Positions 1 to 10,982 of a stretch of 64,000 nucleotides of DNA are shown here, piece after piece. Position 1 is the stretch's first letter; the number at the start of each line of letters is the position of its first letter. Both the position numbers and the translations under genes were made by a program. A model generated the notes under the pieces. The model worked only from the letters and a program-made list of their open reading frames with translations, had not been told where the DNA came from and made no database searches. The DNA is taken from contig CM064560.1 of the NCBI GenBank assembly GCA_032716605.1, positions 18,583,441-18,647,440 of the forward strand. The letters run 5' to 3'. The DNA is from Paralithodes platypus (lineage: Eukaryota > Arthropoda > Malacostraca > Decapoda > Lithodidae).

Positions 1-89
1 TCTTCGTTCTGCCGGCCGGCCCCCTTGGTTATTCGTCAGGGTTTGTTGTACTCTGCGCTATATACGTCGGGGTTTTTTACGCAGGATGC

Positions 90-534
90 TTGGGAATGCT
101 ACGCTTCTCTGTCGGCGGCCCCTGCTTCCGACACGCGACGCCGCGCTGTGTCGTTACGGCCCCTGCTTACGTCACGCACCGACGCGCTGTGCCGCGCGCG
201 GGGTCTTCTCAGTCCCGTCCTTCTGCCGGTCCTCTTCGGGGTGCTGCTGCAAGTGCTGCCGCCTTGCACGGGCGCAGGACTGGGACGTTGCTGGCCAGTG
301 CTTCGGTTCCGCCTCACACTTCTGTTCTTGCCCCTTTCATCCCCTCTGTGTCGGGGCTGGCCGGCCTTCCGCTTCCGGCCGCCCTTCGAAGGGGTCAGCC
401 CCGCGCCGGCCTGGGGTTGGGGTGGCCCGCCCTTTTCGACGAGGTTGGGGGGGGCGGGGGTAGAGGAGGTCAACGTGGCGCTCATGCCCGCACGGCCCGT
501 ACCGGGGGTACCTCCACGTCAACACAATGTGTAG
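90..534 (+). pseudogene. probable C-terminal tail of DIRS gag
   Basis: This precedes the RT region where gag ends in the complete element at 13859. The third-frame translation is rich in Ala, Gly, Pro and Arg and ends with an RGG-like stretch (GGGGRGGQRG), which resembles the Gly/Arg/Gln-rich tail of the other gag (QRGRGQYKPGQ). All three frames stay open for over 120 codons, an effect of the high GC content, so frame choice rests only on position and composition. No catalytic or zinc motif is visible. It could be an uninformative GC-rich stretch. Confidence 0.35.
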
Positions 535-552
535 TTCTCTGGGTCGGCCTCC

Positions 553-1408
553 TTGTTCTCCTTCTCGCCTGGGCGTACCGGGTCGCTCCCCTCCTCTCGG
601 GTGCTCCCTCGGGTTGTTTTCGCCCTTGCGCCCCTCGGTAGCCGCGAGGGACGTTGGGGGCGGCGGGTTGCGCGGAGGGGTCTCACCTGGAGGTGGACAT
701 CCAGACCCCCACTCCGCTCTTGTCACCGACAACGGCCCATCTCTTCAGAGGTGGCCCACGTGTTCACTTCCATGCCCGAGCTGGGTAGCGTCGAGGGAGT
801 TGACCGCCGGTCACCCGGTTTTCCTCTCCCGTGTCTTTCTGGTTCCGTCGCCGACCTGCGACGCGATGCGACCGGTGGTGGATCTGTTGGCCCTCAACGG
901 GCACATCGTGCACACACGGTTTCGGATGCTGCCGGTACCCCTGGTACGCCTGGCCCTGTGCCCTCTGTCGTGGGTAGTGTCGCTGGCCCTCCAGGATGTG
1001 TCTTGGCTCGTTCCTCTCCATCCTCGCTTCCAGCGATTCTTGGCCGTTCGGACTTCCGATCGTGTGTTCCTGTTCGACGGCCTTCCCTTCGGTCTCCACA
1101 TCGCGCCGCAGATCTTCTCCGCACTGGTGGGGCAGGCTCTGGGTCCTCTCCTCAGGAGCGGGCTCCAGCTCCTGTTTTCCTTGGCCGTTTGGTTGGTAGT
1201 TTCCGACGCCCTAGGCCTGTGCATTGGCGCCGCCCTCACAGTCGTTCGCGACATCGCACGGTTAGGGTTCCCCTTCGATGTTCCCAAGTCACGCTTGACC
1301 CCGTCGCGTGTCGTGCCATGGGTCGGTCTCGCATGGGTTTTGTCCGGCGCTACGGTGACCCGGGGTCTGCCGGCCGCGGTGCACCTTCGGTGGACGGTCC
1401 TCGCCGTG
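553..1408 (+). pseudogene. DIRS reverse transcriptase, catalytically dead, interrupted
   Basis: The RT N-terminal part is in the frame starting at 553 (RRVARRGLTWRW, matching RMVARKGITWQW of the complete element). The core is in the +1 frame from 527 (RVFLVPS, MRPVVDLLALN, RFQRFLAVRT, LPFGLHIAPQIF). Where the complete element has the YLDDWLV active site, this copy reads FSLAVWLVV, so both catalytic Asp residues are lost. Downstream motifs (PSRVVPWVGLAW) remain. Homology stops at the poly-T tail of the inserted LINE at 1409 and resumes near 3863. The switch from the N-terminal to the core frame is in the same direction and region as in the complete element. Confidence 0.8.
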
Positions 1409-3862
1409 TTTTTTTTTGGTTTTTTTTTTTTTTTCTATGTGATTGAGGGAGGCAAAAGGCATAACTGCCTATAGCGAGTGCCTCCCCCATAGTTGAAAGA
1501 GTGACAAGGCCAAATCAAGGGACGTTCGAGCCAAAATGCCTGGACACACGGAGTTTGAAGCAATTTAAGTCATAGGAAGAGGGAAAGACTGATTCTGGGA
1601 GAGAGTTCCAGAGCTCAGATGTTGAGTAGAAGAAAGTTTGAGAGTAACGTTTCACTCTTGGGTTGGAGAGTTGCACAGAGTAGGGGTGGGATTGAGTTGC
1701 AAGACGGGTACCACGTGCCCTACGTAAAGGAGGTGGTATGCACTGGGATAGCTCTGAGGAACACTGATTATTATAGTAGCGATAGAATAGCGAGAGAGAT
1801 GCAACATTGCGGCGGAGAGAGAGAGATTGCAGAGAGTTGGTGAGTGGACGGGAGTTAATGATACGAAAGGCCTTCCTTTCAACCTTGTCTAGGAGAGCGG
1901 TGTGAGAGGAACCTCCCCACACATGTGAACAATACTCAATACAAGGGCGCACTATGCCCCTGTACAGAGCAAGAAGCTGTGCAGGGGAAAAGAACCCCCT
2001 AAGGCGGTTGAGCACACCCAGCTTCTGGGAGGCTGCCTTAGCAAGACTGGTAATATGGTCCTTCCAAATGAGAGCAGAAGAAAAAGAGACACCAAGAATA
2101 TTGAGAGAAGATGAAGGGTTGATTTTTGTATTGTTGAAGAATAAGGGATAGTCCGCTGGGAGATCCTGACGGGTAGATAGATGGAGAAATTGGGTTTTGG
2201 AAGCATTAAAGTTAACAAGGTTTTCTCTGCCCCAATTGGAAATAGTATTTAGATCAGAATTTAAGAGTTCTATGGCTTCATTACGTTTGTCGTTGAGGGA
2301 TTGCTGGCTGGGGCGTTCTGAAAAACTAATGAAGTAGTGTAAAGTTGAGTCGTCTGCGTATGAATGGATGGGAATTAAGGTACAGTTAAGGAGATCATTC
2401 ATAAAAATTAGAAAGAGAATAGGAGATAGGACAGAGCCCTGAGGAACACCGAAGTTTATAGGGTGAGGAAGTGAACAATGGCCGTCCACAACCGCAGCTA
2501 TGGAACGGCCAGAAAGGAAATTAGAGACAAAGGCACAGATGGAGGGATAGAAACCGAAGGAGGGTAGTTTAGAAATTAAAGATTTATGCCAGACTCTATC
2601 GAAGGCTTTCGATATGTCTAGTGCAATAGAAAAAGTCTCACCGAAGTCCCGAAAGGAGGATGACCAAGAGTTAGTAAGATATGAAAGAAGATCACCAGTA
2701 GAGCGACCCTTAAGGAAGCCATACTGGCGATCTGAGAGCAGATTATGAGAAGAGAAATGCTTAAGAAATTTGGAAGCAAGAATAGTTTCAAAAACTTTAG
2801 AAAGACAAGAGATAAGAGCAATTGGACGATAGTTGGAGGGTTGAGAGCGGTCACCCTTCTTTGGGACAGGTTGAATGTGAGCAAACTTCCAGCATGAATG
2901 GAAGACGTTAGAGGATAGACAGAGACGAAAGAGTTTGCCTAGGCAGGGAGTCAGCACGGAAGCACAGTTTTTGAGAACAACAGGAGGAACACCGTCCGGA
3001 CCGTACGCCTTATTAGTGTTAAGCCCAGAGAGGGTAGAAAGTACATCTTTAGAAGAGATTAGGATATTAGGCATAAGTAAGAGAGAGGAGGGCGGAGAGG
3101 GAGGAATAGCACCGGAATCATCCAAGGTGGAGTTTCTAGCAAAAGTTTGAGCGAAGAGTTTAGCTTTGTCAGAGGAAGAAGTGATGGTTGTGCCATCAGA
3201 GTGGGAAAGGGGAGGGAAAGACGAGGAAGAGAAATTGTTGGAGAGGTTTTTGGCTAGATGCCAGAAAGCTTGGGAAGAGCTAGAGTTGTATAGTTCAGTG
3301 CATTTATTATTGATGAAAGAGTGTTTGGCAAGTCGAAGAACAGATTTGGCTTGATTCCGGGCAGAAACATATGAAGAATGAGAGTCTTGAGTTTTAAGGC
3401 GTCGGTACCGTTTGAATGCTTCCTCCTTATTGCGGACAGCAGTAGAACAGGCGTGAGTAAACCAAGATTTTTTAGCATTAGTCTGAGAGAAAGAGAATGG
3501 AATGTATGCTTCCATGCCCGATAGGATTACCTCGGTAATGCGTTCAGCACTCTCCGAGGGTCCCCGGCCATGGAAGCAGAAATCATTCCATGGGAAATCA
3601 AAGAAGTACTGCCGAAGAGCCTCCCAGTCGGCAGCGCCAAAGTGCCACAAGCGCCGCCGGCTAGGAGGATCGGGTGGCTGTACTGGAGAGATAGGACAGG
3701 TGACAGAGATAAGTTTATGGTCGGAGGAGCCCAAAGGAGAGAAAAGATCGACAGTATAAGAAGAAGGGTTAGAAGTTAGAAACAGGTCAAGAATGTTGGG
3801 CCGATCTCCGATGCGATCCGGGATACGGGTGGGTTGCTGAACTAACTGCTCTAGGTCATTTC
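1409..3862 (-). mobile_element. 5'-truncated CR1/jockey-group LINE nested in the DIRS element
   Basis: On the minus strand the element ends in a poly-A run (T-rich 1409-1435 on the plus strand), preceded by about 80 bp of 3' UTR and one long RT frame. Its 5' end is truncated within the endonuclease domain near 3855-3865, where DIRS homology resumes. A clear target-site duplication was not found: the flanks have only an imperfect CGGTC match. The DIRS reading is continuous on both sides, so the LINE landed after the DIRS element. An almost undamaged 2.3-kb frame suggests a fairly recent insertion. Confidence 0.85.
1515..3858 (-). CDS. LINE ORF2 fragment: endonuclease C-terminus plus reverse transcriptase
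   Basis: This open frame of about 780 codons makes the protein that nicks the target and reverse-transcribes the LINE RNA at that site. The N-terminus holds the last part of an AP-like endonuclease (NILDLFLTS, then SDHKLISV with the Ser-Asp-His block). RT follows with [57 protein letters not shown] and the active site [11 protein letters not shown], then the thumb (LNILGVSF) and a C-terminal region ending near SRHFGSNVP. The first roughly 18 codons of the open frame upstream of 3858 are antisense DIRS sequence. There is no RNase H domain, as expected for CR1/jockey-group elements. The RT is intact, but the missing endonuclease N-terminus and ORF1 make the copy non-autonomous. Confidence 0.85.
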
Positions 3863-3874
3863 GGTCTCCCTCCC

Positions 3875-4839
3875 GGGGTGGCTCTGGGACTCGTTCGTGG
3901 GTTCGCTGCATTGGGCCGCTCTGCCCCTTCCCTTAGGGAGCCTCTGGCTACGCCGCCTCCTCCTCATGGGCACCGCGGTGTTTCCGTTGCCCCTATGGAT
4001 CGGCTCCTGCCGCTCCCGCGTACCGTTCGCCGACGCTTCGGTCGCTGGGTTGCTCGGGGCTCGCTCTCTGCGGCTGTGCCCTGGACCGACCCCCCCGCCG
4101 ACGGTCTGGGTAACCACAGATACGTCGAGCGAGGTTGGGTGAGGTTCCCGATCGTACCTGGGACGTCCACTTCCCGGCAGATGGGTGGGTCTCCCTCCTC
4201 TTACCTGTCTATGCCCTCGGATTGTTGGTTCCTTTGTTCTTCCTGCGGGACCACGCGCTGGCCCTTCGGGGTGAGTCGGTGGCCTTCGGGTTGGACACTC
4301 AGACAAGCTGTCCCCTGTTTCCTTATGCGGGGGTCCTCCAGGTCGTTGACTCTATTAGGGGTCTCGGTGGAGTTGTTCTTCCTCGCGGACCGACACCCCT
4401 TCTCCTTGCATGCCTCCTCCCTGCCCGGGCCTGCCACCCTTTGGGCGGCCGCCCTGTCGAGAGGGCAGGGCGTTCTTGTAGAATGGGCGATGAAACGGAC
4501 TGTGTTCGCCGACCTCGCGGCTTCCTGAGGTGTTCCGGAGGTCGCCTTGTTCGCATCGGGGGTGCCGCGCCAGTTGCCTCTGGACCTCTCCCTCCGGCCT
4601 CGCGCTCCGGGGGGGGTCCGGACGCTTTCATGGTCGCCTGGTACAGGTGGCGGTCGATATCCATTTTTCCGCCACCAGACGCGCTGTTGATGTGCCCAGT
4701 CTTCGCGAAGCTGCGGCTGTACCACGGCTGCGTCTGGCTCCTCGCGCCTCTGTGGCCGGCACGGACTTGGTCCGCCCGGTTGCCGCGGTGGTGCCCGGGT
4801 CCGGTCCCTCTACCTGTCTCCGGCTTCCACTTGGGCTAG
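3875..4839 (+). pseudogene. DIRS RNase H and connection region, frameshifted
   Basis: This continues the DIRS polyprotein after the LINE. Recognisable blocks are [11 protein letters not shown] (compare LVGSLNWIQL), PPPTVWVTTDTSSEVG, then in the frame from 4135 LRGESVAFGLD, GGPDAFMVAWYRW, SISIFPPPDALLMCP and LLAPLWPARTW. RNase H normally uses a D-E-D-D set. The first Asp lies in the TTDTS block and the third position survives as GLD, but the domain is spread over at least two frames and cannot make an active enzyme. GC content is very high. It corresponds to residues of about 225-540 of the RT/RNase H frame at 11936-13615. Confidence 0.75.
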
Positions 4840-4841
4840 GT

Positions 4842-5880
4842 TGGGGTCCTGCGGACCTCTTTGGCCTTCGCATCGTGCTTGTTCATGAGGCACGGTGGCT
4901 CCCGGTCCCCGGCCGGGCCCTGACTGATTTCCTGCAGCGTTCCAGGCCGTCTTCTCCTTGGGGGACTTACGGGTCCCGCTGGAGGTCTTTTACTAGGTGG
5001 CTACAGGCCACTCGCCTGCCAGTTGGCTCTCCTTCCCTCGTCCTACGCTCCTTGTTTCACCTCTTCCGTACACGTCGCTTTCCAGTCGACGCTATACGTA
5101 CCCACTTGTCTGCCGTCCGGGGGTTCTTTGGGTCCGTCGCTGGGCTGGTCGTTCCGCCACGGGAGCTGGATTCCTTCCTGACGGCTGCCTTCCGGGATCG
5201 ACCGCCTCCGCGCCAGGTCCCTCCGCAGTGGGATCTGGGGCGGGCTCTGGTCCTTCTGGCTTCCCCCACGTATACAAGGGCCGCTACGCCGGTTCCGTTG
5301 CTCGGGCGTCCACTCTTCCTTGTCGCTCTGGCCACTGGGGATCGGGTGTCTGCACTAGCGGCATTGTCACGGCCCCGGGACTGCGTGCGATTCTCCCCGT
5401 CCTTGCATGGCGTCTCGTTCGCCTCCTCCCCTCCTTTTGTTACCACGCATGGGAGGGAGGCCCCCGTTTTCCAGCCTTTCGCCGTCCAGGCTTTACGGCG
5501 TGGGCATCCTCGCCATGTGTTGTGCCCGGTGTCAGCCTTGCACTCCTCTGTTGCGTCTGTGGCGCCGCCTTCGGGTACTGCTGTGTGGGTGTCTCCTCGG
5601 ACAGGTGGGAGGCTCTCGCAGGTGCAGATGGGCCGCCACGTTTGTCGGACCGTTCGTGCCCGTCACCCTGTTTGTAGGGGTTCTGCGCACGATGTCAGAT
5701 CCTTTGCTGCCTCCTTCCGGTTCCTGCCACGTCGATCCTTCCCTGCCATCGCCTCAGCGGTTTTGTGGTCTTCTATCAATTCCTTCATCTCCTCCTACCT
5801 CTCCGTGTCCAGTGTTCGACCCCCTCGGCCGGTGATTGCTCTCGGGGGTCGTGTTTCCTGGTGCTCTGGCGAAGATCCCT
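4842..5880 (+). pseudogene. DIRS tyrosine recombinase (integrase of the element), decayed
   Basis: This is the enzyme that integrates the circular DNA of DIRS elements through a 3'-phosphotyrosine link. The frame starts with EARWLPVPGRALTDFL, then the core-binding part (WRSFTRWL, TRRFPVDAIRTHLSAVRGFFG). The catalytic part retains the first Arg (LVALATGDRVSALAAL), the His-x-x-Arg box (SAHDVRSFAAS) and the Tyr (SSYLSVSS). It aligns block for block with the recombinase at the 3' end of the 10983-13862 frame. All catalytic positions remain, but the frame has lost its original stop and runs through the downstream G-run to 6005. Since the rest of the element is broken, I treat it as a pseudogene, though the domain itself is the best preserved part. 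Confidence 0.8.
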
Positions 5881-5929
5881 GGTCTTCCCCCTTGTCCCTC
5901 GTTCTTTTCCTTTGTTTTGTTTTGACAAA

Positions 5930-5946
5930 GGGGGGGGGGGGGGGGG
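5930..5946 (+). repeat. 17-nt G-run just 3' of the DIRS recombinase
   Basis: An uninterrupted run of 17 G follows TTTTGACAAA shortly after the recombinase homology ends. The other DIRS element has a 15-nt G-run on its coding strand in the same position (10931-10945), preceded by a similar TTTTC/GGAAA context. Recurrence in two diverged families argues against a random homopolymer. Confidence 0.8.
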
Positions 5947-6300
5947 TGTACGGGTTTGCAACACTGGATTGCAAGTTTGGGATTATGTATTGTTCCAGTA
6001 CATAAGTGTTTTTGCCACATTGAAAATTGTGTTTTGTTCTTGTGTTCAGTGTTTTTGTTGGTTTTTGAAGAAAAGGGTTTTTGGGTACAGTACCTTTTTG
6101 GTTTCAGACAAGTCTATGTTTTTGCATTACTATGAATGACGGGCATGTGTTAAAACTGTTCTTTTTAGCTACTCCTCAGTTTTTCACTCTTTTATTAAAC
6201 TCTCTTGTTTAACTTGTGTCTTTGTCATTCGTAATTTTGTTTTATGCATTGGTTTTTTTTGGTAGGTTGGGCTTGGATGTCCTCCTCCTATTTGTTATGC

Positions 6301-6414
6301 AGCCTTGACGTTGGATTTGCCAAGACTACTAACAAATTGGGAGGTTTGACGTACCTCCCAACCTACCAAATAGGAAAACCTACTATTTGGTAGTAGTCTT
6401 GGAAAATCCAACGT
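6301..6414 (+). repeat. DIRS internal complementary region (circle-junction copy)
   Basis: The second half (about 6345-6414) is the reverse complement of the right terminus at 6741-6818. The first half (6301-6344) should match the left terminus outside the window. In DIRS elements this region spans the junction of the circular intermediate and is thought to template completion of the ends. It mirrors the arrangement proved in full at 10312-10417. Confidence 0.8.
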
Positions 6415-6740
6415 ACATAATACCCTCCCTCACGCCGGACCCCTGCCCATCCGCGTTCTTCTGCTGACGTGAGATGTGATGACAAGAGAGGGTCGCTCAT
6501 GCGCACGTTCGACAGGGATCTGCACATGACGGAACACGGGATGGGCCTTAAGCGGTAACTAAGGTAAACCCCTTTTTCTTCTCTTCTATGCTTTTTTCAC
6601 CTTCGGTGGTAGTTTTGGTTAATGTACAACGTCTCCTAGAGCAAGATAAGGAGTAGACTCTAGACGTTTTCTTTTTAACCGCGGTTGGAATGACGACATA
6701 GCAGTCAAAATAGACAAGTCGTCATTGCAATTAGGTTAAT

Positions 6741-6818
6741 AGCCTTGACGTTGGATTTTCCAAGACTACTACCAAATAGTAGGTTTTCCTATTTGGTAGG
6801 TTGGGAGGTACGTCAAAC
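6741..6818 (+). repeat. right terminus of the first DIRS element
   Basis: The 78 bp from AGCCTTGACGTTGG to GAGGTACGTCAAAC is the reverse complement of 6345-6414. The sequence between 6415 and 6740 is presumably the rest of the right terminal repeat, but its left partner is outside the window. Confidence 0.75.
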
Positions 6819-6985
6819 TTCCCATTCTTGTCACCCCCCAAACACTATTCCCACTTGTTTTATTGTTGTAACATGTTACTATCTTCATAATAAACGTAAA
6901 ATAGGCGCATATGGATAAGTATTAATTATGTTTATGGTAAATTAACGATTTTAGTGAGGAATGAGTCTAAATACCTACGCACAGG
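6819..6985 (+). repeat. fragment of TTAA element family B
   Basis: It matches the inner part of the repeats at 42046-42624 (same strand) and 19885-20487 (opposite strand), including CACTTGTTTTATTG, TTACTATCTTCATA and AAAATAGG. The first DIRS element abuts it and probably inserted into it. The left part of the repeat would lie beyond the missing DIRS 5' end. Confidence 0.65.
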
Positions 6986-7601
6986 GGTATGGTGTACACT
7001 ACAGGGGCGGCGCAGCCGAGAGGTTAAACTTGTATAGCCGCATTTTCCTTTACCATCATTATCCCCGATAGACTGGAAATGGTGTCGTACAGTATTTCAC
7101 ACCCAAATGCCATAAAAGGGTGTCCAATAGCAAGCCAACTCAACCCTGCTCCTACACAGGGTCGAAACTCAACCCGATTCAGACTTTCGGAGCTTGATAA
7201 CAGTTTTAAGACTTTTTGTATATATCCATATATAAATAATCGATTTGGATGTCATAATTATAAATGTAGCTAGCTATATCCTCAGAATGTCCAAAAGAAG
7301 CGTCATAATCCTATAGAAGGCCGATAACCTACCGGAGTTATTATATATAATACCCCAAAGTAAGCGATTATATTATAGGAATAGTCATCACAATTTTTTA
7401 CAAATTCAACTAGATCAAAAAAATATCGAAATGATGGATCAAATATTGATCTTGATATGTAAAGCCTGTTGTTTATACACATTGGAGCACATGGCTGCAG
7501 CCGCGGTGCCACTCTATTCGCGCCTAATCACGATTATATTTCGGTGTATTCTTACTTAAATTTATATCATTTGGGTTGATTAGGCTACACAATACAATAT
7601 T
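6986..7601. other. AT-rich spacer, no gene seen
   Basis: No long frame and no recognisable repeat end. A box A-like GCAGCCGAGAGGTTAA (around 7012-7027) and a box B-like GGGTCGAAACTC (around 7160) are present but about 140 bp apart, too far for an intact tRNA head. Confidence 0.5.
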
Positions 7602-7615
7602 ACTAAGTAACAGTA

Positions 7616-8043
7616 AGTAACAGTGGTGATGGGCTGGTCTATCAGAGTGAGAGCTGAGCGATCTCTGCCATACCCATAGCTTACTCTGACTGTTCCTTGT
7701 ACTTATATATCTTCTAGATCTCAAGTGACGGCGTCTTTTCCGTGGATCGACCTCCCTACTGCCAACCTAAAAGTTGGCAGATTGGGAGCCAAAGCATCAC
7801 ATTTTTCCCTTGCCCTTCAACTTTCCCTTCATAATTGCTGAGGGGCACAGGGCCTTGGGTGGGGCTTTGGTTTCCTGGGCGTTTCCGCGCCCTCCTCAGC
7901 TCCCTGCCTTAGAGTGGCTTCGGTCACCTGGGTTTTGTTAGTGGTAAGCAGGGAGGGTTTTGTGGGGGCGCTCTATGGCCTTGGCCTTGCTCGGGACCTT
8001 GGGGCTGTTCGGCCAGGCAGCCTGGGGAACAACAACAACAACA
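7616..8043 (+). mobile_element. retroposon (SINE-like) with AAC tail and 14-bp target-site duplication
   Basis: The perfect duplication ACTAAGTAACAGTA occurs at 7602-7615 and 8044-8057, so the element is 428 bp and ends in an (AAC)n tail. It has no protein-coding frame. Its 3' end (GGCTGTTCGGCCAGG CAGCC TGGGGAAC, then AAC repeats) matches the 3' end of the LINE fragment at 23799-24018 read on its coding strand, and the piece at 33848-34004. This is the usual sign of a short element copied by a partner LINE. A tRNA-like head is not clear. Confidence 0.8.
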
Positions 8044-8057
8044 ACTAAGTAACAGTA

Positions 8058-9706
8058 CATGCATATATATAAATATCATAACATTTGTCAGAGTTTAGCA
8101 AAGCATCACGTATTCACGGCTGCGTGGGGAGTGCTGAGGGTAGTGAGGGAGAAGTGGCCGAGCTGAGCATGTGCTTGTAGCCTCGTGACCTTGACCTTGT
8201 CGTCTTCCCAAGAGTCAAGTTCAGAAAATCAGTGTTCGTCACGGTAATTAATCCGTCGTCACTCCTCAGAATTATTGAAATTTCTATGTATGCGATTATT
8301 TCTTGCTCTACTATTAAACAAATAAATATGTTGTATAATTTCACCTAATATGTAATGTCACAACACATCTTAAAATGTATATATTCAAATTTATTGCCGA
8401 TATGTTCTGTTGTCGATTATTCCAGTCCCTGACATACCTCATGATAGTTGGTATATTACGCTATTTCGCTTTTATTTTGTCTTTATTTGCTTTGTAGTAA
8501 TTATTCTGCAATGCATATTTACTTTCATTGTTAAAGATAGTCAGGAAAGGTTGTCCATATAATGTATATATTTAAGTCTGGATCGCCCCTTGTTCATTTT
8601 GTGCCACCCCACTATAATGAGAGTGGGTTATCAGACTTTGGGGTAACAGAAAACGCAGCTTATGTATGTATGATGACTCCCCTCTGCTTGTCTGCTGCTA
8701 AAGTGATAAACCTGTAAAACCTACCAATAAAACTCATACATTATAAGTTATCCACTTTATTGGGTACCATTAATGCTAGCTAATATTTCATCATTACACA
8801 GTCAGAACAATGGCAATATAACCGACACAAGCAACTGGTGACTGAAATGTAAAAAAAATCAGTACTTCATTTCATAACATCTCCAGTCATAATCCTTCAA
8901 TACAGTACTAACAACAAATGATAAACAATATGTTTTTTACTTGTTCAAAGTAAATATGGACTGACAACTCAAACCAATATGATCCATGTAACCAAGTCTG
9001 ACTTACCATACATCAGACTGGATTACCTGTAATTAGTATAAAAAAAAAATAATAATTAGGCTCAATTAAAATATTAGCATATAAACAAACAATACCATAG
9101 TAGCTACCCATGTTACTTAAAAACAAAAAGGGACGGGTAAACTGAGTTAAACAAATCTTGCTGGATATTAATGTGTGCAGTGTAAAGGCCGCCACACATG
9201 CACAGTTCCACATGCCAGGCCCAACATTGTACAGGCCAGTGTGAAGCTACTAAGAGCATGTGTGTGTGTGGCTTTATTTGTGTAAGCCTGTGAGACCTGC
9301 ACTAATCATCAAACCACCCACACACATGTTGAATCTGGCCTGTGTGGTAGTGAGACATGACAAGCCCAACTGACTGTTTATGCTAACATGAAGCCAGGGG
9401 TAAGTTGAAATGACAATGGTAAGAGACACACTGCGTGAGGATATTCTTACAACAAGGTTTCCTCTACAGTTGCTTCAGGTCATCCAGTTACAAAATTATA
9501 CTATAGACACTTATATACAAATCAGTAGTTTATAAAAGTCCACAATATTTTGTTGGCCCAGTTTGACATGAAAGAAAAATAACCAGTTAAAGGAAACGTT
9601 GTGACAATAAAGGTTGATCCTGACATGGTGTCTCTGCCCATGAAGCCTCGTTGGTGTTATCAAGACAAGTTAGCCTTTATCTTGGGAACAGTACTGGACA
9701 TGGCTC
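8058..9706. other. AT-rich non-coding DNA
   Basis: Frames are short and stop-rich, with no TIR pairs or tandem arrays noted. A TG-rich stretch lies near 9250-9350. I see nothing supportable as a gene. Confidence 0.5.
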
Positions 9707-9888
9707 TTAAGGGGGGTTGGGCTGGTTTTCTGGACCACTTTCTCCCTCATGTGTAGCCCCATTAGTTTTCAGATGTTAAAAGGTTTGCCCCATTAGTTCG
9801 TCGATTTTAAGACCCTTCGCCCTATTTCTTCGTCAATATTTAGACCTTTCGTGCTATTTAGGTGTCGATTTTTTCCCTGGCGAACGAT
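9707..9888 (+). mobile_element. left half of TTAA-type MITE family 1, split by the DIRS element
   Basis: It begins with TTAAGGGGGGTTGGGC and carries the family-1 inner sequence (TCTCCCTCATG, TAGCCCCATTAG, GACCTTTCGTGCTATTTAGG). It stops at GGCGAACGAT where the DIRS element starts. The right half is at 18584-18766. Intact relatives at 19550-19880 and 31465-31777 show the uninterrupted sequence. Confidence 0.85.
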
Positions 9889-9928
9889 TATAGGTTTGAC
9901 TCCTGTAAGGAGATTAGGAAAACCTAAT

Positions 9929-10238
9929 ATTTAGTAGTGGCCCCGTAATCATTGACGAACATGCCTATTACATAAGGCATCCTCTTCAAACACTAATCCG
10001 CCGTAGTTTGAATCTACCGCGCAGAGCATTTAAAAACTGAGGAGCCTTCATCATGAGCGCACGCGACCTCACTCATGGCTTCAGTCATTATGAATTGGGT
10101 TCTCACTACGAAAAAACTTCGTAAAAAATAAAAACAAAAAGAAAATAAGAATAACTATCCAATAAGCTTTCCATCATATCGTGGATGTACTTGTGTGGAT
10201 TTCTGACCAGACGCTGATCCAGGCGTCATTCCTCCTTC
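9929..10238 (-). repeat. left inverted terminal repeat of the complete DIRS element
   Basis: About 310 bp nearly identical to the reverse complement of 18274-18583 (shared landmarks CATTGACGAACATGCC, CATAAGGCATCCTC, GACCAGACGCTGATCC, GGCGTCATTCCTCCTTC). Match ends at 10238. The outermost 40 bp (9889-9928) is unique to this end and is copied only in the internal complementary region. Confidence 0.9.
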
Positions 10239-10311
10239 ACTGACATATCAAGTAAACCAAAATCCTTAATACATCAACGAATGGGAAGGGGACGGTCGGG
10301 AGGGCCCCAGT

Positions 10312-10417
10312 CGTCAATGATTACGGGGCCACTACTAAATATTAGGTTTTCCTAATCTCCTTACAGGAGTCAAACCTATAATTTATTAGTGGCCCCTCCA
10401 TCATTGACGAACATGCC
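10312..10417 (-). repeat. DIRS internal complementary region
   Basis: The first part (10312-about 10378) is the reverse complement of the left end 9889-9955. The second part (about 10379-10417) is the reverse complement of the right end 18545-18583. It therefore spells the joined ends of the circular intermediate, which also fixes the element borders. Confidence 0.9.
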
Positions 10418-10930
10418 TGATATCTAAGACTGGAGGGGGACATTCGTAATCATATCATAACTCTAGAAAAGCAGATAATAAAAACAACCACATAGTATTC
10501 TTACTTTTGAAAAATGTATTTAATACGGCGTAGGCCGGAAATATACAAGAAAAAGGGGGTTCAGGCAGGTGCGTGCTTCAAAGAAGCCTGCCTGACAAAA
10601 ATAGGTAACCCTGAAGATTCTGAACACAGATCTGTAGTTACAAAAGGCACCCCACTCAACGAGTGGTGACAAATAATAAGTTATAAGTTTATATGTGCAC
10701 ATCATAAACCCCAAAATACATGTGGAGATCAATTGCTAATGAACTCCATTGAACTAATGTTACATTGCTTTCGCAGCTAAAACTACTATAACAACACTGT
10801 TGTTTTGTACTAAACTTTGTACTAGCACAAATTCTCTCAGAGAAATTTTCATATCACATTTCAACCTTAAAATGTATCACAGTTCTCATACTCCGGCGGG
10901 GTCTAGGGTGTCCTATGTCAACTGACTGCA

Positions 10931-10945
10931 CCCCCCCCCCCCCCC
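10931..10945 (-). repeat. 15-nt G-run 3' of the recombinase (C-run on plus strand)
   Basis: It lies about 40 nt beyond the recombinase stop on the coding strand, after AAGGAAA. It has the same place and context as the 17-nt G-run at 5930-5946 of the other DIRS element. Confidence 0.8.
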
Positions 10946-10982
10946 TTTCCTTGAAAATAAACATAAGTGACTGCAGGGCCAC

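Larger units (their letters stand above)
1..6818 (+). mobile_element. DIRS-type tyrosine-recombinase retrotransposon, 3' part, decayed
   Basis: GC-rich block with the DIRS order on the plus strand: gag tail, RT, RNase H and tyrosine recombinase, then an internal complementary region (6301-6414) and a terminus (about 6741-6818). The 5' end and left inverted terminal repeat lie outside the window. Peptides align by eye with the complete DIRS element at 9889-18583 (for example the conserved PPTVWV, FPPPDA and LAPLWPA blocks), so it is the same broad group but a different family. Frames are broken, the RT catalytic aspartates are gone and a LINE is inserted at about 1409-3862, so this copy is dead. 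To the right it abuts a fragment of the TTAA-type repeat also found at 19885-20487 and 42046-42624. Confidence 0.85.

Noticed and set aside
99..1287. Several 70-180 codon frames on both strands in the GC-rich DIRS region
   Set aside because: High GC leaves few stops; only the frames with RT, RNase H or recombinase blocks align with the second DIRS element.
1398..3875. Target-site duplication for the LINE nested in the first DIRS element
   Set aside because: Flanks show only an imperfect CGGTC match; not convincing.
6986..7175. tRNA-Leu/Ser-like head (GCAGCCGAGAGGTTAA)
   Set aside because: The only B box-like sequence is about 140 bp away, too far for an intact head.
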